This document shows, piece after piece, positions 28,701 to 42,800 of a stretch of 64,000 bases of DNA. The notes below the pieces were generated by a model that was not told where the DNA came from, did not search any database, and was given only the letters and a program-made list of their open reading frames with translations. The position numbers and the translations under genes are program-made. The stretch spans positions 100,087,340 through 100,151,339 of the forward strand of contig OY740772.1 in the NCBI GenBank assembly GCA_963513935.1. Reading direction: 5' to 3'. The DNA is from Aphrophora alni. Taxonomy: Eukaryota; Arthropoda; Insecta; Hemiptera; Aphrophoridae. How positions within the stretch are numbered: position 1 is the stretch's first letter; each line of letters starts with the position of its first letter.

Positions 28701-31700
28701 ACAAATTTTAAGTTCAGGGAATCCAGGTCCATACATAAATTCTAACAACCGTTGCGTAAGAGCCAAGTTCACTCTATTCCATTGTTCAATTAGTGCAACT
28801 CGATGCCGCCAATTCATTGACATTTCTCTCAAAGTCTTCCAAAGTGGTGGTGAAGGAAAGCAACGAACGCATGCAACTAACCATACTTCAAAGAGAACAC
28901 TTAATACTCTTTCACAAAGTTGATCTCCAACATCATCTAGAAAATAATCAAATATACTGTTAGATAATCAAATAATAAAGGATAGGTACAAAAATAATTA
29001 AAACTCAGTACTATACATTTATTTAATAAAAATCATTATAAAGTGTGTTTATAAAAAGGCTGACTTTGATACAAAATCACAAACTTAATTTTATCTTCAA
29101 TGTTTGCGTATATACACAAAGTTTCAAGTAGATCTGTCTCTAGAAAAAAAAAATTACATGGTTATAGAATGGATGTTTGTGTTTCTACGGAAAAAAGTAA
29201 ATTTTATATACTGATAAAGCACTACTTTTAGTACTGAAAAACCAATAAGGAAACTGAATAAAAGCTAAAAAGTACTATGTAGGGGTGTGATTATTTATTT
29301 AATTTATTTTGAGAGAAGAACAACAAATATTTCAATATAAATTATCGAGACCGAGAAATACTGAGAATACAGGCTTAGGGACGAAAGCGAGAACGAGAGT
29401 TGTATTGTCGAGACGAGAACAAAAGTTGTACTGAACATTGTTTTATTCATTGGAATTTTTTAAATTCATTTAAGAAAAATAATGAGTACTTGAGTCATTA
29501 CTGTTAAGCAAAACTATCTTGGATTTACTAATAGTCTTACAAAATTCTTCCAAACAAATGAATTGTGATGGCCTGCAATTCATTAGTTAATTACTGATTA
29601 AGAAAAGAAGTATATTACTTTCATTCTTCAAGGTGCTATGCAATTTGTACATATTATCTAGAGGATGAAGAAATAAATATTTATTATTACTTCAGGATCT
29701 GAGATTAATTTGATCTGGTAAATTTCTTTTATAAACAATATGAATGAAATAATTGATTAAGTAATGCCAAGGAAGGATGGTAAACCATTAAAGAATTATA
29801 CTTAAGATAAACATTGTAGATATACATTTATTTGTTAGAATCTTTTTATCCTTTAATAAAAGCATAATTTTATATTTTATTATATTATGAAAAAATAAGA
29901 ATGTCATATTCTTTCCAAACTAAATAATGTTCTGTAAAACTGTCTTTTAATAGGAAAAAGACAGTATAATAATCAAACATAATGTTTAAATTGTAGAATA
30001 AAACTTGAACACAAGATCTCACAAAAATGAAGTTTACTTAATCAAACGCTTTTCAACGTTAAGTCGCCATCCTCAGTGATACATGAGCTACAATAACTAA
30101 ACTATAATTAATCTAGCACTGCACCAACCCCCATATTTATACAAAACTAAAGTAAACTTATAAATTTAAGCGTTCAATTAGGTAAACATAATTTTTGGAG
30201 ATCATATGTTCGAGTTTTATTCTATCTAATATTACCTCACAAGTCAAGCTCAATATTTATTTATATGAACTGAATGATAACTTCGGATGTATGGTGAAGC
30301 CTGATGTTCAAACTTAGAACTAATTATAAAAGTTTAGTATCCTCTGTCCCAGCCAGAGATTTATCTGACTCTTTGTGCGGTTACATTAAGTTCTGCTATT
30401 TTTTACTATGTATATCTTCTTGACACGTCCATGGAAAGAGCTTACCAGGTTGGTGCATGGAAAACCATTATATGGAAATCTTTGTCCTACACAATAAGGG
30501 TAATAACAGGAAGAAAGGTGAGTAGTGAAGAAGGTTTTTAGCGAGTAAGAATTTCACACTATTGGGAAGATATCCTTTTGTCTTTAGAAGACTTTCTACC
30601 TCTCCTATGAAATTAAAAAAAAAGTTTGTACAATTCAAACCTCATTTTAAATTTCAGTATTATTCTAACAGTGAACGAATTAATTCCAAATTGTAAACGT
30701 TGGATTTATAATCTTTAAGTAATTCTTACATATTTATCGCAATATAATTATAGTTAATTTGACACAGTATATATTAAAATCTTATACTTTACTTCCTTTC
30801 TTTTATAAATTATTGTAAAAACCCTTGGTCATGGCCACAAGTTTAAAGTTATAAATCCATAGATTAAATGATCAATTTCATATAAAAATGTTTTTAATGC
30901 AAAACAATTGAAATTTTATATAATAATTGTGGGATTCATATATTGAGAAATATTTGATTTTGGAATTTTCTGAAATATAGCGGGACTTGAATTTTCGGAT
31001 CTGACACACCTTTGTGTCGAGTCATTCAGAAAACTTTAGGCTTTTTCGTTTGGAGCATGTTCGTTTTCTTGATTCATTTTATTACAACTTAGACATCGTC
31101 CTATAGAAGACTGTGATACATCTGTGATTAGGAAACAGGTTTTACCTAAGCTTATGACAACACAATTTAATACATTGACAAATAAATGATCAACTATATC
31201 TTTGAGACATACATAATTAAAATAGAACTATATTAGTTTAGAAAACTCGATACTCTAAAAATGAATTGGATATTTTTTTTATCGAATTGATAAAAATACA
31301 CACAAGAAAAGAATCTGTTCTTCCTAACAAGATTGAGATGATATTAAGTTTTCTCTCAATAAAACTCTTTGATATTTGAGATCTCGCATATCTCTAGTAT
31401 ATGGAGACTCTGCTCTGTTGCAAAGAATTGTTCACGAATTATATTGCAGTCGTACAAGTATGAATGATGCTAAGTGCCCAGGATGACCAAATGATATTAC
31501 AACTGGAGAGATGGATAGTAAAATCCATGATATTGTTTGTGTTCGACGATTACTGAGAGAAAATAAGCAAGAGAGCTAAAATGGTCCTTATTTTTAATAT
31601 ACTGCAGAAACATTTGTGTATTTATTTATTGGTTTTTTTAGAAATGAAGTTAGGACCACTCTTTTCCACTTAACGTCATCAAAGTAAAACAAAACCCAGA

Positions 31701-34700
31701 CATGAACAAAATACAGAAAGTTATAACCTTAGAATATAGAATGCATAAAATAAGAAAAAATATCAAATTTATATGAAAAAGAATTAAATAAACTTTCAAT
31801 ACAACAGACAAGTTAAAACGAAAACCCTCAATGTTACATAGTCTACAATAAAACAAAATTACAACAATATTGATTTAAAATAAACAGAAAAAAAACATTA
31901 TTTAAATACAAAATGAAACAGAACTTCTAAATTTCTCCATTCACATTTCCATTCACCCAAGTCTATCCCTCAAACCATCCAGGAGTTTTCGGACGAGTAC
32001 CAAAGCTTACAAGATTGTCACAGAAAACTATTTATTGAATATGTTAGTTCTGTGCCTTGGAATAACTAATAGTTGACCCTCGTCGTATGTTAATAGTGTT
32101 AATATTAGAATTTAAAACAAACCTATGTGCCAACTTGTGGAAAGTTATCTTTCTAAGCTATCTGTAAGTCATCAGTAAGATGGGTGCTGCATTTGATTAT
32201 AGTTGACAAAAACAGATTAGTACAACCATTTCAAAATAGGGTTTAACTTAGGCATGCTAATCAATAAAAACAAGCAGACTGTGTCAAATCAAAAAATCAT
32301 GGTAGTTTTATTAGAACAGGAAAGAAGTACTTTTGGGTGAATTCCTGGTTCTTGGATTAAAAATAAATATGGACGTGTACTGTATAAAATTTGCAAAACT
32401 TGTCTATTTGCTTCATGACAAAGCCCCGCATACTGCAGTACTGTCATCAATGTTACTACACAAGTTTGGATGAAAATAATTCCCCCCCCCATCCCCTGTT
32501 GGGGAGGACAGGCGGCAGACTTCTATAAAGAAAGGATGGATTATCAAACTTCTACCACTTCTGAACAAGTACTAGGATTTCAAAGGAGAATATGTAAAAA
32601 AATTAAGAAATTTAGGTTGCATTTCCAGTTAAAATTTTGTTCTTTTATTAAAGTTTTCTGTGATCGGTAGCAAAATGGTCCTTACTTAAAATATAAATCC
32701 TCCTTAAAAAAAGAGAGAAAATAATAGGAAGTTTTTGAAAGAGAAGCTAAGAAAGGAAAACCATTAAAATATAGATATACTCGTATAATTGAAACTATTA
32801 CCTTTAATTGTGGGAGGAGCAAGTAAAGTATCATTAATAGCCAACAAAAATAACAAGAGTGCTTCCCAAGTATCTCTATCCATAATAGTAGAATGATAAG
32901 TAGCTTGCTGAAGTGTTCTTAACACTCGATGACAAAGAACTGCTTGCCTATTTATGGTGTCTGCACCTAGAATACAAATATCTTTAAAAAACTAGTCTTG
33001 GAACATTAATTCAATGTATCTTGGTAAATAAACATAGTACAGTAACCAACAATAATGTAACAATTCAGACTTTAAAGGAATAGTAAAATAATCCAGATAT
33101 ACTAAATTACACATTTACTCCTTTTTTATAGAGGGAAGTATGAAGATACAAAATTACAACTAATTTGATACTTGGAATAATCATCCACCACCATCGAATC
33201 ACTCATATAATATTTAAATACAGTAGAACCTCTGTTAACCGGCCTCGGATCAACCGGTCCTCGGATTAACCGGCTTATTTCGTAGTGTACGGGTTCAATG
33301 AGAATTTCCGAAAATAAATTGTAATTGAAACATCAAAGCGGCGGCGAGTCAAACGACTTTGTCGTAGCGGTATCCAATTGTCAGCGGCGTAAAAACACTG
33401 TGGCACCAAAACGGCGGCGAGTCAAACGAGTTTGTCGATAGCGGTATCCCATTGTCGGCGGCGTAAAAACACGGCGGCATTGGCACCCATCGGTATAGCA
33501 GACATACACCTGTAAAAACGTTTGATGGGGCGCTTTTTTTCCACGAATCAATTTAGTATACATCATGGAAAATATAACATTTCTTCTCAGTTTTCTTCTT
33601 GTCTTTGACTGGTTATGATCTACGTACAGTATATACAGAAAAATGAGCGAGTTACGAAAACGGAAGCATGTGTTGGTTTCGTTTGAGACGCGGTTAAAGG
33701 ATAGAGGGGAATCTGTTAAAAAGCTTTGTGACGAGTTTAACGGGAACCTCGGATTAACCGGCCAAACGGGCAACCGGCCCGGGTGTCAGTCCCAACTAGA
33801 CCTCTTAAGAGGGGTTCTACAGTATTCAGAAATATTTAAATTTTGAGAAATAATCAATATTGTAAATAATTTTATAAATTCAGCTTTAATAAAACCAATG
33901 ATATTATCGTTAGGTTAAGTAATCAAAATCACAAAATATATATAAACTTATATTTTTATAATTTTTCTGTGGTCTCTTTCCTGTTGTGACATGAAAGTGG
34001 ATCATCTTTGAATTTAGGGTCAGTTCTTACCAGATAGTTAGACTATACTAAACTTATCCGAAAAGTTCTAGAAAAAACTAGTTTTTGCCAATTTTTATTC
34101 ACCTCATTTTGAGAAAGTGCTAAAACTAGTTAGTTCATAATAGCTAAAATTTACTAGGTTTATTCACCTCACCCACTAAATAAATTTTGAAACAAAGAAA
34201 AACAATGATGGAAGTTTATGATGTACGATTTGTCATTATAGCTAGAATCTGGGGTGGGGTGGTGGTGGGGTGAATAAAAACAAATTTATTCATGCTTTAA
34301 TACTTCCAAAAACACAATCAAGTGGTAGTTAAATTTTCATGTATATTCACTTGAAATAAACAACACTTGGGGAAATTTCAAATAAAACAAAACCCCCGCA
34401 ATGAACGTCATCTTGAACAAAACGTTTAGTTTAATGTTAACTTTCAAAAAACGTATAAATGAAAAAATTGTGATTATACAATACTTGCCATCCAGTGGTA
34501 ACCATTCCACAGCAAAATTAATGTGAAGGTTATGTTTTCTTTTATTTGTTTTTTTATGTATATCTAATTATGTATATCTAATTATGTATATGTAATTTAG
34601 ATTACAATTAAAAATACAATTAACCCACATCATATGGGGTCGTCGACATTTCAAAAAGGTATATTTAAAAGAATAAGGTTGGTATTACTACGTCGCAAGG

Positions 34701-36747
34701 TTATCCCTTCACTCCAGAGCTGCCAACTTAGCGAACAATTATTTATCGCAATTCAAACTGTGTTACATTATGCTGGCGACCGCAATGTGATACAACAGAT
34801 GTAAGAAAATTATCTGAACACGGTTTATAATAAACTATCTCGCTATCTCACTATCTTGATGAAAGGATCTGATCCAAGTCATAAAAGTTAAAATCGAATT
34901 TGTGTTTTATATTTTTACTTGTTTGCAATTACAATTCAGAGTTGACGAAATAATAGTTCATGGTTCTATTAGGGGGAGCCTTTACGTTACGAGTTGTTCT
35001 TGGTTTTCTCTTACCAAGACCTTTACATATATATATACACACACACACACATGTGAGTATACACAGTAATATACATGTTTTAAAATTTAAATTCATTTTT
35101 TCTTGTTGATTAATTATTCTAGAGTTCATTACAAACTTTAATGGTTTCATTAAATCAGTAGATTAGATCCACAGATTTTGTTTTGTTTTAAAACCTCTAT
35201 TTTGCAACTTTAATTAACAATATGTTCCAGACTTTTCCTGCATCATGGAATTAAACTGTTGCCTTGTTTAAACCCCCTCAACAACAAATAATTTCATTTC
35301 CCAACCTGAACACATTAAAATTATAAATTTACTTCACTAAATAAAGTATAATTAAGTACTTACTGATATCCAAATATATGAAAGCCCAGTCTTGGAAAAC
35401 AAAAACATGGAATAATATTATAACTATTCAAAGACATTTATAATACATTTTAAAATGCACAATTACTTTATTAAGTTTAGGTTTTGTATGGATAGGAGAC
35501 GCAGGCTTTTTATTTATTAGATAAAATTGGTACAGCCATTTTGAGTTTACATCACATGGGCAATGGACAAACATTATTGAAAAAACTACTTTTTGAATCA
35601 GGGGACCCCAGCACAGATGTTTCCATAAAAGCCTGTCTCCTATCCACACAAAATTTAAACTTAATAAATAAGTATATATTATAAATGGATAATCAATATT
35701 GGTGAATCAAGGAAATTTGTTTTGAACAATACTAATTGTATTTGTTAATAACATTAAGAAATTATAACTACTAGAACAATTCTATTTTCTTGTCGGCTAA
35801 CCCTTTTTCCTTTTTGGAAATATATAAATATAAAAATAATAAATAATTTATCACAATATAAATGATGTTTCTTTTTATTTCTAGTTTAAGTCAATAATTA
35901 ATATAACAAAAAATTTAGAGAATGTTAAACGAATTTCTTATAATAGAAATTAACATACCTAAACTAAATGATGATTAATTTGTGAATGTGACGATCAAAA
36001 GATAACTAAAATTTGGATGTATTACGAATTATGGTAATATAAAAATTTCTTTTTTAATCTAAGTCCCAAAACAACGTATAGAAAGTAGAACATCGTTGTG
36101 AAAGAACTCAAAAATTGATGCAATCGCTGACTCGCTCAACACAGTGAAAAGAAAACTGTAAAAGCCCAAACTAACTTACAAATGTGGTCAATACATATTA
36201 AAAGGAGGGTTGGTCAATTGATATTGAAAAGATTGACACGGCCGAACTGCTGTTCGGACAACAGTGGCAGAGAGACAAGCCACCATTTGATCAGATAGCT
36301 TTCTTCGAGAAACTCCAGGAATCGGACTTTGTGGCTTTACACCATCACTGGCTTAAAGTCTGTATGGCATGCTGGGTGTTTTTAATATAAATAACAGAGT
36401 CTTTTTTTCTTTTTGGAACAATACTAAGTTCACTTTGAAATATATTGTTTTGGGAACAAATAATTGATATAATACCGAGTTACATTTAGTTAAATATTAA
36501 ATAGTATTTTGAAATAATAAAACATAATATTGAAATATGTATCTATATTGAATTAAAGATTATGGAACTTTTATATTAGGTCATCAGATTGTATCAGAGA
36601 ATTTGTATAAGTGGATAGTATAATAAAAATAAAAGTTTCTTGTTTTTTTACCTATTGCAGGTTTGGATGCACTGTTGTAGAAAATTGGTGGGTTGAGCAA
36701 CTAATTGACTACAACAGTTTGACTAGGCCTGTTAGGTTATATATATA

Positions 36748-36803
<56 letters not shown>

Positions 36804-39800
36804 AACGAAAAGGTGCTGGGTAGGGTCAGTGAACGACAAGTCATCAATTTGACAAGAAATAAAGAGTTGACAGCTCATGGACAAGCCCTTCAAAAAAAAA
36901 ACAAAAACTGAAGGGTTTAAAGGCAAGGAACTCGTTTAGAGATACGTTATAGTAAGGAGAGGTCAACGGACAAAGTTTAAATCAAGCAATGAGAAGAAAG
37001 CGTCACTTTCTAAATTCCAGTAAACTTTGAATCGTATCAATGAAAAAAATAAAGCCGTGGTGTGACTGTTGAAAACTAGGAAATTATAAAATAGGTCCGA
37101 AAGAAAGAAACAGGGGAGTTCTTCAAGATATTTTGTAAAGGGTTGTTCTACAAAGTTATTGGTACAAGGTTGTTCTACTAGATAATTGTTCTTCAAAAAA
37201 TTTTGTTAAAACTTTTATAATAAATTGTAAAATCTTCTGGGAAAATTGGTAAACATTTGAAAGTAATCGCGAAGAATATTAAATTAAAGAAATACGTCGA
37301 AAGTGAAGTGTTGAATTAAAACAAATTACGTCGAGAAGTGAGTTAATACAAATTAAAAGAAATATGTTGAACAGTTTAATAAAGTAAAAGAAATATGTCG
37401 AACAGTGAATTTGTTAAAGTTAAAGAATACGTCGTAAAGTGAATATTGTCAGCGAAAAGTTAATAGATGAAATATCAGCATCGAGAATCGGATCCTGCGA
37501 GAAATCAACGTGAGTTACCCAAAGTGATTACTAGACCAGATTACAGCTTTGCGAGAACAAAGGGGATTATGGACACCATATCAACATCGAGCTTATCTGC
37601 GGGAACAACCATCAAAACAACCACGCATCGGATTGTGAAAGGATTTCAGATTCGATAAGTAGACTGAAAATTTGTATAAATAATTCACCACCAACAACAT
37701 TTTGATTCAGTAACTAAAGTTTAAATTATAGTCAACAAAGAACCACACAAACAAGAGATTTTATATTATTTTAAATCAATCTTTAAATAAAACAAGCTAG
37801 CCAGCGCAGTAAAATTACTTGAATTGGGCACATAATTACTAAAATAAATTAAATTAAAGAAATTACAGTAAAATTTAATTCATTATAAATAAATCAGACT
37901 AATAACAATTTTGATAAACTTTTTGTTTCTTTGCTAATTGAGGAAGCATTGTATAATCTTATTAGATTGTGTTTAATTGTCATTGTGATTTATTTCAGGA
38001 ATTTTCATTTGTTTAGGTTAATAAAATATTGTAGGTATTTCAAATTGTTAGATTAAGGAATTAGACTATTGCTGTATTTAGATAAGTGCATCCTTAGCAA
38101 ATCAAATTAAAACTAAAATTAATTGTGAAAAATTATAATAATAATAATAGAAAAGAAAGAGATTGTAACAATAAAAAGATCATTTGTATTTAAAAAAGCC
38201 AAAAGTGTCTTTGTTATAATATATTAAAAGGAATATTTTTAAATAAAATAATTTGATTCTTAAATTTCAAATTTTCTTATTTAGGCTAAATACTGACTTT
38301 AATTAATGACTATTAATTGGAATGTGCTGAAGTGAGGTAATTCATTCCGACAGAAATTTACAAATACATAAATATTTATTAGCCATACTGACTGGGTTAA
38401 TTGGTTACCAATGCAAGTTGATAATGATTGGAATGTGCTGATGCATAAGATAGGTACTTTTATTTAAATTATTTGAAAACAATTTTATGGCTAGACTCTT
38501 TAGTTCTTACTGAATATCATTAGAACCATAAAGGTAACAATAATAAAAGCTAATTTTTACTAAAACTTAAAATTTTTTTAGTTATTAATTTGATCTATTT
38601 TAGGTTAGGTTAAGTTAGGGTGTAGTCCACTAGGACATTTGGTTAATGTCCTAATAATTGATTAAATTCACAATCCTGGATGTTAACATCCACAATCCTA
38701 TGTTCATGTTTAATAATCTCTTTTTTAAAACCTTAAACCTAAACATTTACCAATTAAAATTTTTAGTCCTTACATAATATCTCGGACACTAATATTCAAT
38801 TTACGACCTCTATGAATTATTTGTGTGATTATTATATGCACTTTTCTATTGATAAATTACTTTAATTGATATATACTAGAATAAATGTTTTGAGATAATT
38901 TTTTAATTTTGATTAATATTACATAACTTGCGTGACATAATAGTGATTATTGATATTTTTATTTTACAACTGATTATTGTTTCCATTAATATTTGCTTTT
39001 TGCATACTTCTATGAGGGAAAATGTTTTTTCTTCTCTCACTACTTGCATCTTACTTTCTCGAAAATGCTGACACACAGCACACTCAAAATTCAATACGTA
39101 TGACCAACTTCAGATACATTGGTATAAAAATAAAATAGGTTTTTTTTTGACAATGTATAGAAAATCTACATGTCATCAAATATATCTCTGGCAGAAATCA
39201 AATCTTTAAAGAAGGAAGACACAGCAAAAATCTTAAAAGACTTGGGAATTGAAATATTTATACAGAGTGGATTTAGAATTTTTATGGTATAACTTACGAT
39301 AATAAAACTTAAATCAGAATCGAGCATGAACACATAGACTTCAGACACTACTATGGCAAATTTCATCCTACAGAATGTTATACCCAGTTATGGGATGCCA
39401 ACCAATATACAAATGAACAGAGGAACACATTTCATAGCTGAATTGTTTAAAGCAACTTGACAAAGCTTTATGAATAACACAACAAAATTCAGTAGTTTAC
39501 AGACCACAGAGTCAAGAGGTCATTGAAAGATACAAATTCGCATTAAGCATGTTGCATTGCTACATCAACAACTATACAAATTGGCACAAATACGTAAAAT
39601 TTGTAATGCTAGCCTACAATTCAGGAAAATATGCATCCATGAGTCACTCACCATTCTATTTATTGCATAGATTCAAGCCGAATCAACTCATAGATTTAGC
39701 AATACATCCCCATATCGCAGATCGTGACTTACTAGCAGTTCTAAAAACCATCCACAAAGTGCGACAAGACATACCACGACTCCTAACCAGAACACAAAAC

Positions 39801-42800
39801 TAACAATGCGAATGACATAACAGATCACATAGGAAAGTTAGGAAAGTATAGTAGAACATTTAGACTTAGTTTTAGTCAAGAAAGTGAAAAGTAAAATAAA
39901 CTAGCACAGGAATATTCAGGACCTTATAGTGTATTACATGATTTTTCTTTGCTAAATTATGAACTATAGATGAATAAATATGGGAAATTGAATTGTAGAC
40001 ATTACATGAAGCATTAGTACACTTTCAAAACACTCTAAATAATGTAAGTAATATTAGCAATTATAAATTATATAAAAATTTTGTTGCCTTGCTCTGTTTG
40101 CAATGTTAAATACCATACAAGCAAACTACAGAAACCACATATCCACACATACGAGTACAACCCCATATTGGTTATTTGGCGTTCTCAAGCGACTGGGATT
40201 ATGTTTAGCCAAAGAACAGATGGCAATGTCCATCCCAAAAGAAAATCAACATCTATACTAATTATCACCCCATTAAGACCTGTCTCATAACTCCAAATTG
40301 TGATTTCCACTTCAAGGTGCCGATTTATCACACAGTTATCATTGATGCTATATGAATACATGTCTGTGCCTTTGTGTTGGGAAAACCATAACCGCACACT
40401 GTCTCTAGAAATGACTATCATTGCCACAGATGAAATGTCAACCAGAACAATCCTCGGAAATTTTTTGAAGAAGATATAGAAAAGCTAGTAAGCCGATAAG
40501 ACAAGTGTCTTAATATAGTAGAATTTATGTAGGAAAGAAGTTTAAGATATTCCCTTTCTTGTAAAAATAAAATACACTAAAGAAAATTGTATTTAATTCT
40601 TAAATACTAAAAAGGAACTTACTTTCTGGACACACCTCTTATGTAACACTAATACTTAAAACAATGTGTCCAGACACACATACACATATATTATGATTAA
40701 AGCTATTATTATTGTACCTTCTCCTTTGCGGGGGACAAATAGATTGTGAAAGTGACTAATGATTTTCCGCGCATATAAATTAGGATCTTCACAAACTGGT
40801 TTGGGCACACTCAGTTTTGGTATAGGATGTAGCGCTGTCAACCATTCACAATACACATGAACACAATCACGAATAGCATCATGCTCACTAAGTGGAAGGC
40901 TCAGTCCATAGCAAATGACCTAAGAAGAAAGAAGAACTGTTAATACTAGTCTATATTAACATGAGACAGACTATTCAGTTCTGTATAATCAAATTATTAA
41001 AAATTAAGTTAATATTTATTTGTAGAGAATAGTTCGTAGAAAGTATGGTAGTGGTGGTGGTGTTGATGATAATGTTACTTAATAAATAATGGAAAAATAC
41101 TGTACAAACTTTCTCATTCATCCAAAACCAAATAGAACTGAATCATAACTAACGTCACTAAAAATGTCAGTTCAGAAGTTATCAAATCAAAAGTTAAAAT
41201 GAACCATGGAAACCGCCTTAGAAAAACTATTTATATAGGCTATAGGCCTAAACATGTTTTGCTTGTGCCATAAACATGTATTCAGCGGAAATTATAATCG
41301 ATTAAAATCAAGCTTTTAATGATGCCGCTAAGGTTTATTTTAGTTTTTTTGCAAAGTATAACTAAACCATAATATTTTTCTTTATTTGTGATTTTGCATG
41401 TGGGTTAAAGACACTATCTTCACAATTCACTAAAATTTAAACGAAATCTATAGGACAATGCATATATGACAGATATCATTCCAAAAAGTACTCTTTTGGA
41501 TGAGGCGACCTCAAAACAGATATAACCCCAGAAAACTCAACATTGTTTTTAACCCATCACATAACTTTCTCTATACTATATTATATGTGTATGTGAGAAT
41601 GTAAAAATTGTAAAATAATGTTTCTGAAAAAGTTTGATGAGGAAATTTTATTCCACATATAAATAGTGAAACTTCTTTTGCTAATTTGTAATAGGGCTGT
41701 GCCCGTTAACAGCTAACAGCTAACCGTCAATGTTGACCATTGTCAACAATTAATGTAGTTGACGAAGAAGTGCATTAACTGCTAACATTGATCATTTGCT
41801 TAGTGCTTGCAGGTGACGCATCAGTGGTTGTTTTTTAGCAACAGCGGCCCACTCGATGCACGCACACCCAGCTACACGTACGCCTCTCAGTCGTCTGTTA
41901 GTTTAGTTGAGCAATTAAAGCGAATCAATTAACATCAACGTTTATTCATCAACTGAATCAACGTATGTTTCTGCTGTAACCTACTATTTTACTGTTTTTT
42001 TTTTACAAAACCTAGAACTGTATAAAACGACGACGGGATAATACGAAAATAGTGTGGTGTAAATAACCAACGTGATTTTATTTTATTACCCATTGGAATT
42101 ATTAATTATTAACTGATTAATTAACTAGTAAATAGTAATACAAATAACTCCAAAACTTATTCCTCTGTAAATAATCAGTTTTTATTTATCTAAGAAATAG
42201 GCGACAGTCGATTGATAACTAGAGCCTTCTCACTGAACAAACAAAGACGCTTGGTCTTCTGTTCTGTCTGGCAGGTTATCGTTAGCAGTTTTTTTCAACA
42301 GTTAATCACACTCAACATTAACTGGTGTTGACGTTGACCATTGTTAGCGTTAACGCCCACCACTAATTGGTAGAAGTATTAATTTAACAAACTCAAATTT
42401 ATAAACTAACATTTCTAGATCATTTACATAAAACAGATTTTACTATTAAAGAAATAGATTTATTTCATGAATGACTTTTAAACATAGTTCTGCTTTTCCT
42501 TTTAAAAACTCTCTTTTGACTCTTTAATTAGCAAGCCTAACTAGTGTTTGTGTAGTGATAAGATAGTTTTTATTGATTAGTACTTACTTCCATGCACCAA
42601 AGTACTTCTTTATCAGTAGTTAGACGACTTGGTTCGGCTGCTTGAGTTATGCCAAGATTTGTTGCAAGTTGTCTAACTATAGATAGAGCCACATCTCGAC
42701 CTGCTATAGAAGGAAACTTTCCTAGAACACTAGCACTCTCTGCACTGGTACTAGCTACAACACCACTCAAGGAGGCCCATTCTGAATACATTCCTCCGTG

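Noticed and set aside
33381..33773. 130-codon minus-strand frame
   Set aside because: Same cause; the real remnant (psq-like start) is on the plus strand.
35428..35649. 73-codon minus-strand frame
   Set aside because: Lies within the short hairpin element; no motif.
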